The notes: generated by a model from the sequence alone, not told the origin. Numbered from the stretch's first letter, positions 33,650-42,584 are shown. The stretch: DNA of 64,000 nt from Rhodovibrio salinarum DSM 9154 (GCF_000515255.1 NZ_KI911559.1:3049660-3113659); one strand, 5' to 3'. Translations and numbers: made by a program.

Positions 33650-34944
33650 CCGGCACCACTGAGGGCGGTCAGCCGACGGCGCTGTGCCGCGACTGCCTGA
33701 GCTTATTCGAGAGCAAACCCGTAACCGGGCGCTGTCCGCACTGTCAGTCGCCCCGCGTGGTCGCGCACCCGGAACTCTCCACCCTGTCGGTTGCGCACCT
33801 GGACTGCGATGCCTTCTACGCCAGCATCGAAAAGCGGGACAATCCGGCGTTGGCCGACCGCCCGGTGATCGTCGGCGGCGGCCGGCGCGGGGTGGTCGCC
33901 GCCTGCTGCTATGTCGCGCGCATCTATGGCGTGCGCTCGGCGATGCCGATGTTCAAGGCGCTCGATCGCTGTCCGGACGCCACCGTGATCAAACCCGACA
34001 TGGCGCGCTACCGAACCGCAGGTCAGCGCATCCGCGAGATGATGGAAGCGACCACGCCGCTCGTGGAGCCGATCTCGATCGACGAGGCCTTCCTCGATCT
34101 GAGCGGGACCGAGAAGCTGCACGGCGGTCCCCCGGCCCGCACGCTGGCCGCACTGGTGCTCCGGATCGAGCGGGAGGTCGGCGTCACCGCGTCGATCGGC
34201 CTCAGCTACAATAAGTTCCTGGCCAAGATCGCCTCGGACCTCGACAAGCCGCGCGGTTTCGCCGCCGTCGGCGAGGCGGAAGCGCTAGACTTCCTGGGCG
34301 ACAAGCCGGTCGGCACGATCTCCGGTGTGGGCGGTCAGTTGCAAAACGCGCTGGCGCGCGACGGCATCACCCTGATCCGTCATCTGCGCCGCTACGAGGA
34401 AACCGAACTGATGGCGCGGTTCGGCGCCATGGGCCGACGGCTCTACGCCTTCGCCTGGGGCCGCGACCCACGCCCGGTCGCTCCGAACGAACCAGCCAAA
34501 AGCATCTCCGGGGAAACGACCTTCGACGACGACGTGGACGATCCTGAGGAGCTGCTGCGCCGCCTGTGGCCGCAATGCGAACGGGTGGCGCGCCGGCTCA
34601 AGACTGCCGACCTCGCCGGTCAATCAATCACGCTCAAGCTCAAGACCCGGGATTTCAAGATCATCACCCGGTCGCATAAACTAAGCGATCCGACCAACAT
34701 GGCCGACCGCCTGTACCGCACCGCCGAACCGATGCTGCGCCGGGAATGCGACGGTCGTCAGTTCCGCCTGATCGGCATCGGCGCGGGCGACTTGACCGCC
34801 GGCGTGTTCGCCGACCCGCCCGATCTGCTCGACCCCAACCGGGACCGACAGAAGAAGGTCGAGTCCGCGATCGACGCCGTGCGCAAACGCCTGGGCGACG
34901 ACGCCATCACGAAAGGCCGTGGGTTCACAGGAAGCCGGCAGTAG
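33646..34944 (+). CDS. dinB: DNA polymerase IV with N-terminal zinc ribbon
   Basis: A 432-residue Y-family translesion polymerase. Catalytic motifs are VAHLDCDAFYASIEKRDNPA near residue 46 and PISIDEAFLDLSGTEKL near residue 143, followed by SIGLSYNKFLAKIASDLDKP. The helix-hairpin-helix and little-finger domains follow. Before the polymerase core lies a 45-residue extension with two cysteine pairs, CRDCLSLF and RCPHCQ, a probable zinc ribbon found in a subset of alphaproteobacterial DinB proteins. I see no clear C-terminal beta-clamp pentapeptide. The ATG overlaps the ROK kinase stop. Confidence 0.96.
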   Translation: MTGTTEGGQPTALCRDCLSLFESKPVTGRCPHCQSPRVVAHPELSTLSVAHLDCDAFYASIEKRDNPALADRPVIVGGGRRGVVAACCYVARIYGVRSAMPMFKALDRCPDATVIKPDMARYRTAGQRIREMMEATTPLVEPISIDEAFLDLSGTEKLHGGPPARTLAALVLRIEREVGVTASIGLSYNKFLAKIASDLDKPRGFAAVGEAEALDFLGDKPVGTISGVGGQLQNALARDGITLIRHLRRYEETELMARFGAMGRRLYAFAWGRDPRPVAPNEPAKSISGETTFDDDVDDPEELLRRLWPQCERVARRLKTADLAGQSITLKLKTRDFKIITRSHKLSDPTNMADRLYRTAEPMLRRECDGRQFRLIGIGAGDLTAGVFADPPDLLDPNRDRQKKVESAIDAVRKRLGDDAITKGRGFTGSRQ

Positions 34945-34956
34945 AGACCAACGACG

Positions 34957-35406
34957 ATGACGTTCAGACGACTTGGCAGCCAAGCTGACACGCCATTCGC
35001 CGCGGTGCGCCTCTGTGCTCAGGCGCTGGTTTACGGCACGCTGAAGCCAGGGGAACGCAACCATCGTTTGATCGCCGACGCACACCACCACGGACCCGCT
35101 CAGACTGCGCCGAACTTCCGGCTGCTGAACGCAGATATCCCGGCAGCCGACCACGGCGGCGCGGCGCGCATCGAAGGCGAATTGCTCACGATCACCAGCG
35201 AGCAACTGGCACGGATGGATCGGCTGGAAGGTCACCCGGACTGGTACCGCCGGGAATGCGTTCCGCTGGCCGACGGGACCTGGGCATGGCTCTACCTGCA
35301 CCCGATCTCGCCGAGCGCGCCCGCCTACCGCGTCATCGAGCGCGGCATCGCCCGCTGGACCGGCGGACAACGCGGCGCCCGCCGGCCGGCTGGCGGACGC
35401 GCGTAG
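34957..35406 (+). CDS. Gamma-glutamylcyclotransferase-like (AIG2/GGCT) protein
   Basis: A 149-residue protein with the GGCT fold. ALVYGTLKPGERNHRLI near residue 22 forms the substrate-binding loop, RIEGELLTITSEQLARMDRL holds the probable catalytic glutamate, and HPDWYRRECVPL follows. Members release 5-oxoproline from gamma-glutamyl compounds, but many small bacterial ones are uncharacterised. It follows dinB by 12 bases and may be in its transcript. The Arg/Gly-rich C-terminus has no predicted structure. Confidence 0.85.
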   Translation: MTFRRLGSQADTPFAAVRLCAQALVYGTLKPGERNHRLIADAHHHGPAQTAPNFRLLNADIPAADHGGAARIEGELLTITSEQLARMDRLEGHPDWYRRECVPLADGTWAWLYLHPISPSAPAYRVIERGIARWTGGQRGARRPAGGRA

Positions 35407-35429
35407 CGGTCCCCGGCCCACACCATCAG

Positions 35430-35477
35430 CTATCCACAGCGATCATCCCCGAACCCGGTGGACAGTCCTGTGGATGA
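35430..35477. promoter_or_regulatory. Pair of inverted DnaA-box-like 9-mers
   Basis: CTATCCACA (35430-35438) and TGTGGATGA (35469-35477, reverse complement TCATCCACA) each match the TTATCCACA DnaA box at eight of nine positions. They face each other 30 bases apart in a non-coding gap. Binding is unproven, and chance occurrence of two such sites is possible. Confidence 0.3.
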
Positions 35478-35511
35478 CAAGCTCCGACTCGCCGGCAACC
35501 GGACGTCTGTT

Positions 35512-35538
35512 TAGGCTGCCTAGAAGCTAGGCAGCCTA
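35512..35538. terminator. Perfect stem-loop between convergent genes
   Basis: TAGGCTGCCTA (35512-35522) and TAGGCAGCCTA (35528-35538) form an 11-bp perfect stem with a five-base loop. It lies between the convergent GGCT-like and eipB genes, consistent with a shared terminator. T tracts are short. Confidence 0.65.
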
Positions 35539-35563
35539 CCTTGCGGTGCGGACACACCCCGAG

Positions 35564-36424
35564 TTAATCGCAGGCTTCCGCCTCCAATGCCGACAACTCG
35601 CTGAGCTCGGCATTTACGACGAAGTCGCCGTAGTCGATCTCGATCGACCCCGCGATGCCGTTGGCGAACAGTCGGGTCAGCTGCTCGCTCTCCGGCGTGC
35701 TCTCCTTCTGGCTGCTGGGGAAATACGCCAGTTGCACCTGCCAGGAGCGCTGATCCCGAAGCAGCGGGTGATCGAGCGGCAGTGCCTGGTTCGCGGGGAT
35801 CTCCCGGGTTACGGCCGCGGACACCCCAAACAGTCCGTCGCCTTCGCCGGTGCCATCGAACACATGCCGCCAGAAGAAGGTCGCGCCTTCGCGCGCGCGC
35901 TCCAGAATCGCCTCGCTGTGCGCCTTGGGGAACATCGTATCCGAAGGCAGCCGGACGGTCGCCTCCTCCGGTTGTTCCAGAGTTGCCGTGCCGCCCTCTC
36001 CCAGGGTCAAGCGCGCGCTGCCCCGGCGATGCTCCGGCGCTGCGCCCGCACCGGTGCTGCGGCGCGTGAAGAAGCGGAAGTGCTCGCCATCGTCGCTTTC
36101 CCAAGCGGAATACTGCCAGGCGATCTGATGGCTCCCGCGCTCGGCGAACGACACGCGCATCTGTGCCTTGTAGTCGAGCGACCAGCCATCGCACACGTCG
36201 CGCCAGATGAACACGATCTGGCCCGAGATCGCGCTGGCCGCCTGCGAACTGCGCGCCTTCGCCAGGCTCAGGTCGTAGACCGCCTTGTGCGGCACCATCG
36301 CCGACACCGGGGATGCGCCCGCGCTAACGCCCAGCACGAGCACCAGGGCACCGGCCGCGGCTGTCGCTGCACGACGGCGCCACTGGGCCTTTGAAGAGGT
36401 TCGATTGATCGCGAAGTCGGTCAT
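35564..36424 (-). CDS. eipB: Cell envelope integrity protein EipB (DUF1849)
   Basis: A 286-residue periplasmic protein. A basic N-terminus (KAQWRRRAATAAAGALVLVL) and hydrophobic stretch end in SAMA-like cleavage near residue 43. The mature part begins with VPHKAVYDLSLAKARSSQ and continues SGQIVFIWRDVCDGWSLDYK, the DUF1849 hallmark. The CDGW cysteine and the C-terminal EACD cysteine probably form the conserved disulphide described for EipB of Brucella, a spiral beta protein needed for envelope integrity. It stands alone, convergent with the GGCT-like gene. Confidence 0.93.
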   Translation of the reverse strand: MTDFAINRTSSKAQWRRRAATAAAGALVLVLGVSAGASPVSAMVPHKAVYDLSLAKARSSQAASAISGQIVFIWRDVCDGWSLDYKAQMRVSFAERGSHQIAWQYSAWESDDGEHFRFFTRRSTGAGAAPEHRRGSARLTLGEGGTATLEQPEEATVRLPSDTMFPKAHSEAILERAREGATFFWRHVFDGTGEGDGLFGVSAAVTREIPANQALPLDHPLLRDQRSWQVQLAYFPSSQKESTPESEQLTRLFANGIAGSIEIDYGDFVVNAELSELSALEAEACD

Positions 36425-36609
36425 GGCACCTTACTATGAAGCAGTGAACGTTATCGCCTGGCGCGGCCAGACGCGCGGTGCGCGTCTTTCGCCACCCGTC
36501 CCGCGGACGCTAGAGTGTCGGGCCCACGCCTTAGCAGAGCGCGGACCGCGACACCGCCGCACCCCACGGCGCCCCTTTCGCCGCGCTTTCGCCAGCCCAG
36601 CATACACGA

Positions 36610-37590
36610 ATGGGAGCCATGACTGTGTCCGCCAAACCGCGCATCTTTGTGACCCGCCGCGTGCCCGAAGCCGTTACCGACCGCCTGCAGCGCGACTACG
36701 ACGCGAACATCAACACGGACGACAACGCGCTGACGGCCGACCAACTGGTCACCCAGGCCGACGGCATGGACGCGCTGATCGTCACCCCGCCGGACAAACT
36801 GGGCGCCGACGTGATCGAGCGGCTGCCCGACAGTGTGCGCGCGATCGCCTGCTTCTCGGTGGGCACCAACCACGTCGACCTGGAAGCGGCGAAGAAACGC
36901 GGCATCGCGGTCACCAACACGCCAGGCGTGCTGACAGACGCCACGGCGGAGATCGCCATGCTGCTGATCCTGGGCGCCTGCCGGCGCGCCTGGGAAGGGC
37001 AGAAGATGCTGCGCCGGCGCGACTGGGACGGCTGGAAGCCGACCCAGTTGATCGGCCTGGAACTGACGGGTCGGCGACTGGCGATCTTCGGCATGGGCCG
37101 GATCGGCCAGGCCACGGCCGCCCGCGCCCGGGCCTTCGGCATGGAAATCCACTACCACAACCGCTCCCGCCTGCCGGAAGAGCAGGAACAGGGCGCGACC
37201 TACCACGAGACGCCGGACCAGCTGCTGGAGGTCGCCGACGTGCTCTCCCTGCACTGCCCCGCCACGCCGGAGACGCAGGGTTTTCTGAATGCCCAGCGGA
37301 TCGAGGCGCTGCCCGCACCGACCGTCGTCATCAATACCTCGCGCGGCGACGTGGTCGACGACGCCGCGCTGATCGACGCACTGAAGCGCCAGCGCGTGGC
37401 CGCGGCCGGGCTGGATGTCTTCGCCGGCGAGCCGAACCTGCACGACGGTTACTACGAGTTGGAGAACGCCTACCTGCTGCCCCACCTGGGCTCCGCGACG
37501 GTGGAAACCCGCAACGCCATGGGGTTCATGTGTCTGGATAACCTGGACGCCCTGTTCACCGGCCGCGACGCACCGAACCGCGTCGCCTAA
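36610..37590 (+). CDS. D-2-hydroxyacid dehydrogenase (glyoxylate/hydroxypyruvate reductase type)
   Basis: A 326-residue NAD(P)-dependent enzyme. Substrate domain motifs are RIFVTRRVPEAVTDRLQRDY and IACFSVGTNHVDLEAAKKRG. The cofactor loop is LAIFGMGRIGQATAARARAF near residue 158. The catalytic set is INTSRGDVVDDAALIDAL (Arg), AAGLDVFAGEPNLHDGY (Glu) and LLPHLGSATVETRNAM (His). It probably reduces glyoxylate or hydroxypyruvate. The start is uncertain: ATG at 36610 and 36619 or GTG at 36625; GGGAG at 36612-36616 fits the GTG best. Monocistronic, followed by a 15-bp hairpin. Confidence 0.95.
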   Translation: MGAMTVSAKPRIFVTRRVPEAVTDRLQRDYDANINTDDNALTADQLVTQADGMDALIVTPPDKLGADVIERLPDSVRAIACFSVGTNHVDLEAAKKRGIAVTNTPGVLTDATAEIAMLLILGACRRAWEGQKMLRRRDWDGWKPTQLIGLELTGRRLAIFGMGRIGQATAARARAFGMEIHYHNRSRLPEEQEQGATYHETPDQLLEVADVLSLHCPATPETQGFLNAQRIEALPAPTVVINTSRGDVVDDAALIDALKRQRVAAAGLDVFAGEPNLHDGYYELENAYLLPHLGSATVETRNAMGFMCLDNLDALFTGRDAPNRVA

Positions 37591-37638
37591 CAGGGTCCGA
37601 CCGCCCCTGCAGAGTCGGCAACTCCGTTCCAGCCTGTG

Positions 37639-37673
37639 CGGCATACCCCGGCAGAAATTGCCGGGGTATGCCG
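37639..37673. terminator. Perfect 15-bp stem-loop after hydroxyacid dehydrogenase gene
   Basis: CGGCATACCCCGGCA (37639-37653) and TGCCGGGGTATGCCG (37659-37673) are perfectly complementary with a five-base loop. It lies 49 bases after a stop codon and 30 bases before a sigma-54 promoter. It is probably a terminator insulating the downstream gene, although no T tract follows. Confidence 0.6.
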
Positions 37674-37701
37674 CCTATTAACCGTGTGGGGCCATTCATG
37701 C

Positions 37702-37718
37702 TTGGCACGCTACTTGCT
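37702..37718 (+). promoter_or_regulatory. Sigma-54 (RpoN) promoter of the diguanylate cyclase gene
   Basis: TTGGCACGCTACTTGCT (37702-37718) matches the core RpoN consensus YTGGCACG-N4-TTGCW at every position, with the invariant GG and GC correctly spaced. Transcription would start near 37730, about 50 bases before the ATG at 37782. A bacterial enhancer-binding protein would be needed; none is encoded nearby. Confidence 0.75.
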
Positions 37719-37781
37719 TAAATTTTGTTGTGCGAAGTCACCGGGAGGGGCCGGGGGCAACACAAACGGGGGACATCGGCT

Positions 37782-38489
37782 ATGGCGCCACAAAACGTCG
37801 CGGCTGCGACCGCGACGATCCACGCGTTCCGGCAACCGGATGCCGACGCGACGACGCGCGTTTCACCGTTGGGAGAAACACTCGAACAGCTGTATCGCCT
37901 GAGCCGTAAAGCGGGCCTGTACAACCAAGGCGACTGGGAAAGCACGCTCACCCGCCTTGCCGAGGCAGCACAACAGATGGAAACGCGGCTGGCGGAACAC
38001 GCCGCCCGGCTCGACCATCTGGAGAGTTTATCGGTCACCGACGAGCTTACCGGGCTGAACAACCGCCGGGGCTTCCGCCGCGAGCTGACCAAGGCCCTTG
38101 CGCGTGCCGACCGCGGCGGGGAGACCGGCATCCTGATGCTGGTCGATCTGGATCACTTCAAGCCGATCAACGACACCTACGGCCACGGGGCCGGTGACGC
38201 CGTGCTGGTCGCAATCGGCCGGGTACTGAATACTGCGGTGCGCCATAACGACGCCACCGGTCGCATCGGCGGCGACGAGTTCGCCGTGCTGCTGTCCAAC
38301 GCCGATCCGGTCGCGGTGCAGCCGCGGGTCCTGCGCCTGCGGAACGCCCTGTCGCAACTGGTCGTCCAGCACAACGGCGTCCGGATTCCCATGCGCGCGA
38401 CCCTCGGGCAGGCGGACTACGGCCCCGGCACGGATGCCGACGCGCTGCTGCATGCCGCCGACGTCGACCTGTACCGCCACAAACGCTGA
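37782..38489 (+). CDS. Diguanylate cyclase (GGDEF domain)
   Basis: A 235-residue soluble protein. The first 75 residues include a helical segment (EQLYRLSRKAGLYNQGDWE, then a coiled-coil-like AAQQMETRLAEHAARLDHLE). The GGDEF domain (about 80-235) has VTDELTGLNNRRGFRREL, LVDLDHFKPINDTYGHGAGD and the active GGDEF, with RHND five residues before it as a c-di-GMP inhibitory site. No sensory domain or membrane segment is seen. The ATG at 37782 follows GGGGGAC. Expression is probably RpoN-dependent given the promoter at 37702-37718. Confidence 0.95.
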   Translation: MAPQNVAAATATIHAFRQPDADATTRVSPLGETLEQLYRLSRKAGLYNQGDWESTLTRLAEAAQQMETRLAEHAARLDHLESLSVTDELTGLNNRRGFRRELTKALARADRGGETGILMLVDLDHFKPINDTYGHGAGDAVLVAIGRVLNTAVRHNDATGRIGGDEFAVLLSNADPVAVQPRVLRLRNALSQLVVQHNGVRIPMRATLGQADYGPGTDADALLHAADVDLYRHKR

Positions 38490-38559
38490 TCCTTGGACGC
38501 CCAACGCCCTTAAGTCCCGAGGATGACATCGCCCCGGGGCGTCCCTTACCCTCTCTCGC

Positions 38560-39045
38560 ATGAAGTTCCCGCGCGTCATCCGTCTCGACGGCTCCGATCC
38601 ACGCGTCTACGCCCGCGCCGCCGAGCCGGGCGAACCGGCCGTCACCGGCACCTTCGCGTTCGCCGACACGGAGCCCGAGAGCTTGGCACACGCAGACCGC
38701 CTGGCCTTCGCCGGGGGCTGGCTGGGGACCGAAAGCTTCGGCCGCGCGACTCTGGTCGAGGTCGCCAAGATCACCGAGGCCACCTTCTTCCAGATCGTCG
38801 AACAGCTCGCCCGCCATTTCGTCGACCACTATGGCGCCCCCTCCCTGACCGAGGCGCTGCCGGTCGCCCGCGAGGAGTGCGACTACGCCGCTGGCCTGTG
38901 CGACCACCCGATGCACACCCTGCTGGCGATCGAGCGCGCGCCCAGCGACGAGGGCGTGCGCGAACGCATCAAGGTGATCCAGCCGAGCCGCGCCGACGAG
39001 CACACCAAGATCTGGGAGATCGGCGCGGACGATGGAGCGTCCTAA
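38560..39045 (+). CDS. DUF6505-like hypothetical protein
   Basis: A 161-residue cytosolic protein beginning KFPRVIRLDGSDPRVYARAA. A middle section EVAKITEATFFQIVEQLARH and a C-terminal EECDYAAGLCDHPMHTLLAIE follow. I associate this pattern with DUF6505, a family of unknown function in alphaproteobacteria, but from memory only. No membrane segment or signal peptide. It follows the GGDEF gene by 70 bases and precedes the tmRNA gene by about 50. Confidence 0.75.
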   Translation: MKFPRVIRLDGSDPRVYARAAEPGEPAVTGTFAFADTEPESLAHADRLAFAGGWLGTESFGRATLVEVAKITEATFFQIVEQLARHFVDHYGAPSLTEALPVAREECDYAAGLCDHPMHTLLAIERAPSDEGVRERIKVIQPSRADEHTKIWEIGADDGAS

Positions 39046-39066
39046 GCGCAGAAGACCATCGCGACC

Positions 39067-39096
39067 TTGAATTTACGGGCGCGATGACGCATGTAT
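39067..39096 (+). promoter_or_regulatory. Candidate tmRNA promoter
   Basis: TTGAAT (39067-39072) and ATGTAT (39091-39096) are 18 bases apart, placing a start near 39100, immediately before the first stem of the acceptor piece. Only moderate consensus match. Confidence 0.35.
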
Positions 39097-39098
39097 GG

Positions 39099-39443
39099 AA
39101 GTGCCCGGTCGCTCCGGGTGATGGTGCTGAACACCTCACTAACTACTCGTACTGGACCCGGGGGCAGTACCCGGCGGCTCCACCAGACACGCCGGCGCCG
39201 AGCCTTCAAGGGCGCGCCGGCCTCCCTGGGGCCGAAACAGGCTCGACAGGCGGGAAAAGGTGCGGTTTGTACCCGGCATGGTACCGCCGTTATCGGGCCA
39301 TTAGAGAGTTGCGAACGATAACGCTGCTCCGGAGATGGCCGTCGCTGCGTAAGCAGCGAAGGTGAACTCCACCTTTAATCCCAACGGCGTTAGCTGCCGT
39401 TGGTGGGGTTCCGGCGGGGCCCCTCGCAACAGAATGCCCCGCC
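39099..39443 (+). ncRNA. ssrA: Transfer-messenger RNA, circularly permuted two-piece type
   Basis: The gene is permuted as in Caulobacter. The acceptor piece comes first and ends in GGCGGCTCCACCA (CCA end at 39185). It is preceded by a T-arm-like stem CCGGG/CCCGG with a seven-base loop. After a spacer (39186-39227), presumably removed, the coding piece begins GGGGCCGAAACAGGCTCGAC at 39228. GGGGCCG pairs with CGGCTCC of the acceptor piece in seven pairs, one of them G-U. The tag frame (39311-39352) reads ANDNAAPEMAVAA then TAA; the stop lies in the loop of the helix CGCTGC/GCAGCG. A hairpin CCAACGGC/GCCGTTGG (39381-39403) follows. The outer ends are estimates; 39413-39443 may be the terminator stem. 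Confidence 0.92.
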
Positions 39444-39606
39444 ACTCTCTTTCCCGATATTCGCTGTAGGTTTTGGCGGGATCGTAAGCGGCAACCGCCC
39501 CGACGGATTGGCGCGCGGCGGCTCGGCACCACGTACGCACGCCCAATCGCGGCGCGACCCCCTCTCCTTCACGCAGGACGAGGGGCGTTACATCTCGTCT
39601 TGGTTC
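39444..39606. other. Gap between tmRNA and aguA
   Basis: No gene or recognisable regulatory element seen. It separates the convergent tmRNA and agmatine deiminase genes. Confidence 0.4.
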
Positions 39607-40650
39607 TTAATCCAACACACCCGTTGGCTGCTGCTGGGTGATGCAGTGCAGCCCGCCGCCCCCGTGAACCAGATCGGTGGCGACAATCGGGACCGCCTCG
39701 CGCTTAGGGAAGGCCTTGGCGATCGTCTCCAGCGCGGCATCGTCGCGCCCGTCCTCGAACTGCGGGACCAGCACGCCGCCGTTCACCAGGTAGAAGTTCA
39801 GATACGACAGCGCGAGCCGCTGCCCCTGATCGCCCTTGCGCGCCTTTGGCTGCTGGATCTCGATCACTTCCAGCCGACGGCCCTTGGCATCGCGCGCCTT
39901 CTTCAAGCGGTCGATATTATCCTGCAAGGCGGCGTAGTTGGAATCTCTGGAGTCCCGGGTGGACAGGGCCAGCACCACCCCCGGCGCCACGAAGCAGGCG
40001 AGATTATCGACATGGCCGCCGGTGTCGTCGTCCGTCAGCCCGTCGCCCAGCCAAATCACATGTTCGCAGGCGAGCGTCGCGCACAGTTCGCGTTCGGCGT
40101 CCGCGCGGCTCATGTCGGGATTGCGGGCCGGGTCGAACACCACCGATTCGGTGGTCAGCAACGTCCCCTCGCCGTCCGTGTGGATCGCCCCACCTTCGAG
40201 CACCATGCGGGATTCGTAACGCTCCACGTCCAGGTGCTCGCACAGCCGACGGCCCAACTCGGCATCGCGGTCGTACGGCGTGTAGCGTTCGCCCCAGCCG
40301 TTGAAGACCCAATCGACGCCGGCAATGTTACCGGCGCCGTCGGCCAGGAAGGTCGGCCCCGCGTCACGCATCCAGGAATCGTCGTGGTCCATCGGCAGGC
40401 AGCCCACACCGCTGCCGCAGTAGAGCGAGACATCCGCCACGCTCGACGGCTCGGCAATCACGGTGACCGGCTCGAACTGCTGAATCGCGCGGGCGACCTT
40501 GGCATAGGTCTCGCGCGCAGCTTCCATGCGCTTGCCCCAGAGAGTCTCGCGCACGGGCCACGCCATCCAGGTACGCGCATGCGGCGCCCACTCGGGCGGC
40601 ATCCGGAAGCCTTCGTCACGCGGGGTGTGAGGAACCAAGGCGCCCTCCAC
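39607..40650 (-). CDS. aguA: Agmatine deiminase
   Basis: A 347-residue guanidino-modifying enzyme that hydrolyses agmatine to N-carbamoylputrescine, an intermediate of putrescine synthesis. It has PPEWAPHARTWMAWPVRETLW, PMDHDDSWMRDAGPTFLADG near residue 86, LEGGAIHTDGEGTLLTTES near residue 150, and WLGDGLTDDDTGGHVDNLA (catalytic His/Asp). The nucleophilic cysteine is in HGGGGLHCITQQQP near residue 335. The first codon used is GTG at 40650. It follows aspS on the same strand with a 68-base gap. The partner carbamoylputrescine amidase is not in the window. Confidence 0.96.
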   Translation of the reverse strand: MEGALVPHTPRDEGFRMPPEWAPHARTWMAWPVRETLWGKRMEAARETYAKVARAIQQFEPVTVIAEPSSVADVSLYCGSGVGCLPMDHDDSWMRDAGPTFLADGAGNIAGVDWVFNGWGERYTPYDRDAELGRRLCEHLDVERYESRMVLEGGAIHTDGEGTLLTTESVVFDPARNPDMSRADAERELCATLACEHVIWLGDGLTDDDTGGHVDNLACFVAPGVVLALSTRDSRDSNYAALQDNIDRLKKARDAKGRRLEVIEIQQPKARKGDQGQRLALSYLNFYLVNGGVLVPQFEDGRDDAALETIAKAFPKREAVPIVATDLVHGGGGLHCITQQQPTGVLD

Positions 40651-40718
40651 TGTGCCGGTCGGTCGGGCAGACTACCCTCGTCCGCCTACTGGGAGCAATT
40701 GCGGACGCGGCGCGACCT

Positions 40719-42584
40719 TCAGCCGCTGGTAGCGGTTGTGTCCTGCCCGGACGCCGCGGCACCGGGTTGCTCGCCGCCCTGGCCACCGCTTTGGGTCGGC
40801 TGCGCCTTCTTCTTCGGCAAGCTGAGCTTGAGGTGCAGTTCCTTGAGGCGGTCTTCCGGCACGTCGGCCGGCGCCCCCATCATCAGATCCTCCGCCCGCT
40901 GGGTCATCGGGAACGGGATCACCTCGCGGATGTTCGGCTCGTCGGCCAACAGCATGATCATCCGGTCGATGCCAGGCGCGCAGCCGCCGTGCGGCGGGGC
41001 GCCGTACTTGAGCGCGTTGATCAGGCCGGAGAAGCGCCGGTCGACCTCCTCCGGGGCGTAGCCGACGATCCCGAAGGCCTTGTACATCACCTCCGGCAGG
41101 TGATTCCGGATCGCCCCCGAGGACAGCTCGATACCGTTGCAGACGATGTCGTACTGCGAGGCCTTGATGGTGAGCGGGTCCTGGGTCTCCAGCGCCTCCA
41201 TGCCGCCTTGGGGCATCGAGAAGGGGTTGTGGGAGAAGGCGAGTTCGCCCGTCTCCTCGTCCAGCTCGTACATCGGGAAGTCGACCACCCAGCAGAAGCG
41301 GTAGCAGTCGGGCGCGATCAGCTCCAGCTCGTTCGCCACCTCGGTGCGCACCGTCCCGGCGAACGTCGCGGCCTCGCTTGGCTTGTCGCAGACGAAGAAG
41401 ACGCCGTCGCCGGCTTTGAGACCGGCCGCGTCCGTGATCTGCTGCAAGCGGGTGTCTTCCAGGTTCTTGGCGATCGGCCCCTTCGCGGTGCCATCCTCGG
41501 CGAAGATGATGTAGCCGAGACCGGCCTTGCCCTGCTTCTGCGCCCAGTTGTTGAACTTGTCGAAGAAGCTGCGCGGCCGACTGCCGGCGCCGGGCGCCGG
41601 GACCGCGCGCACGACCGAGCCCTTGTCGACCGCCTTGGCGAAGATGCCGAAGCCGGAGCCACGGAACGCCTCGGAGACATCGGCAATCTCGATCGGATTG
41701 CGCAGGTCCGGCTTGTCGGAGCCGTACTTCAGCATCGCCTCGTCATAAGGAATCCGCCGGAATGGCGGCGCGTCGACCGCACGGCCGCCGCCGAACTCCT
41801 GGAACACGCCGGCCAACACCGGCTCGATCGCGTTGAATACGTCGTCCTGCGTGACGAAGCTCATCTCGAAGTCGAGCTGATAGAACTCGCCCGGCGAGCG
41901 GTCGGCACGGCTGGCTTCGTCGCGGAAGCAGGGCGCGATCTGAAAGTACTTGTCGAAGCCGGCCACCATCAGCAGCTGCTTGAACATCTGCGGGGCCTGC
42001 GGCAGGGCGTAGAACTTGCCCGGATGCAGGCGGCTCGGCACCAGATAGTCGCGCGCACCCTCGGGGCTGGACGCGGTCAGGATCGGGGTCTGGTGCTCAC
42101 GGAAGCCCTGCTCGACCATCCGCTGGCGCAGCGAGAAGATCACGTCCGAGCGCAGTTGAAGGTTGGCGTGCATGCGCTCGCGCCGCAGATCGAGGTAGCG
42201 GTGGCGCAGGCGCACCTCCTCGCCCGCGTCCTCGTCGCTGTTGACCTGCAGGGGCACCTGGTTGGCGGCGGAGAGCACGTCGAACTGCTCGACCCGAACC
42301 TCGATCTCGCCGGTCGGCAGCTTCTTGTTCACCGTCTCCGGATCGCGGCGCACGCATTGACCGGTGACGCAGACCACGCTTTCCACGCGGATCCGCTCGA
42401 CCTCACTGAAGATCGGGCTGGAAACGTCGATCACCGCCTGCGTCAGGCCTTCGTCGTCGCGCAGGTCCAGGAACAACAGCTGTCCATGGTCGCGCTTGCG
42501 ATGGACCCAGCCGGACAAACGGACCTGCTCGCCGACGTGATCGGCGCGCAACGCGCCGCAGGTGTGCGTGCGGTAGGGATGCAT
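40719..42584 (-). CDS. aspS: Aspartyl-tRNA synthetase
   Basis: A 621-residue class II synthetase charging tRNA-Asp. The N-terminal OB fold (residues 1-110) has [20 protein letters not shown]. Class II motif 1/2 regions show [40 protein letters not shown] near residue 220, and the bacterial GAD insertion (about 290-420). Motif 3 is [20 protein letters not shown] near residue 540. The ATG at 42584 is chosen because the OB fold begins there. The last 30 residues are a Gln/Gly/Ala-rich tail after a KKKAQPT segment, longer than in E. coli. Confidence 0.98.
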   Translation of the reverse strand: MHPYRTHTCGALRADHVGEQVRLSGWVHRKRDHGQLLFLDLRDDEGLTQAVIDVSSPIFSEVERIRVESVVCVTGQCVRRDPETVNKKLPTGEIEVRVEQFDVLSAANQVPLQVNSDEDAGEEVRLRHRYLDLRRERMHANLQLRSDVIFSLRQRMVEQGFREHQTPILTASSPEGARDYLVPSRLHPGKFYALPQAPQMFKQLLMVAGFDKYFQIAPCFRDEASRADRSPGEFYQLDFEMSFVTQDDVFNAIEPVLAGVFQEFGGGRAVDAPPFRRIPYDEAMLKYGSDKPDLRNPIEIADVSEAFRGSGFGIFAKAVDKGSVVRAVPAPGAGSRPRSFFDKFNNWAQKQGKAGLGYIIFAEDGTAKGPIAKNLEDTRLQQITDAAGLKAGDGVFFVCDKPSEAATFAGTVRTEVANELELIAPDCYRFCWVVDFPMYELDEETGELAFSHNPFSMPQGGMEALETQDPLTIKASQYDIVCNGIELSSGAIRNHLPEVMYKAFGIVGYAPEEVDRRFSGLINALKYGAPPHGGCAPGIDRMIMLLADEPNIREVIPFPMTQRAEDLMMGAPADVPEDRLKELHLKLSLPKKKAQPTQSGGQGGEQPGAAASGQDTTATSG

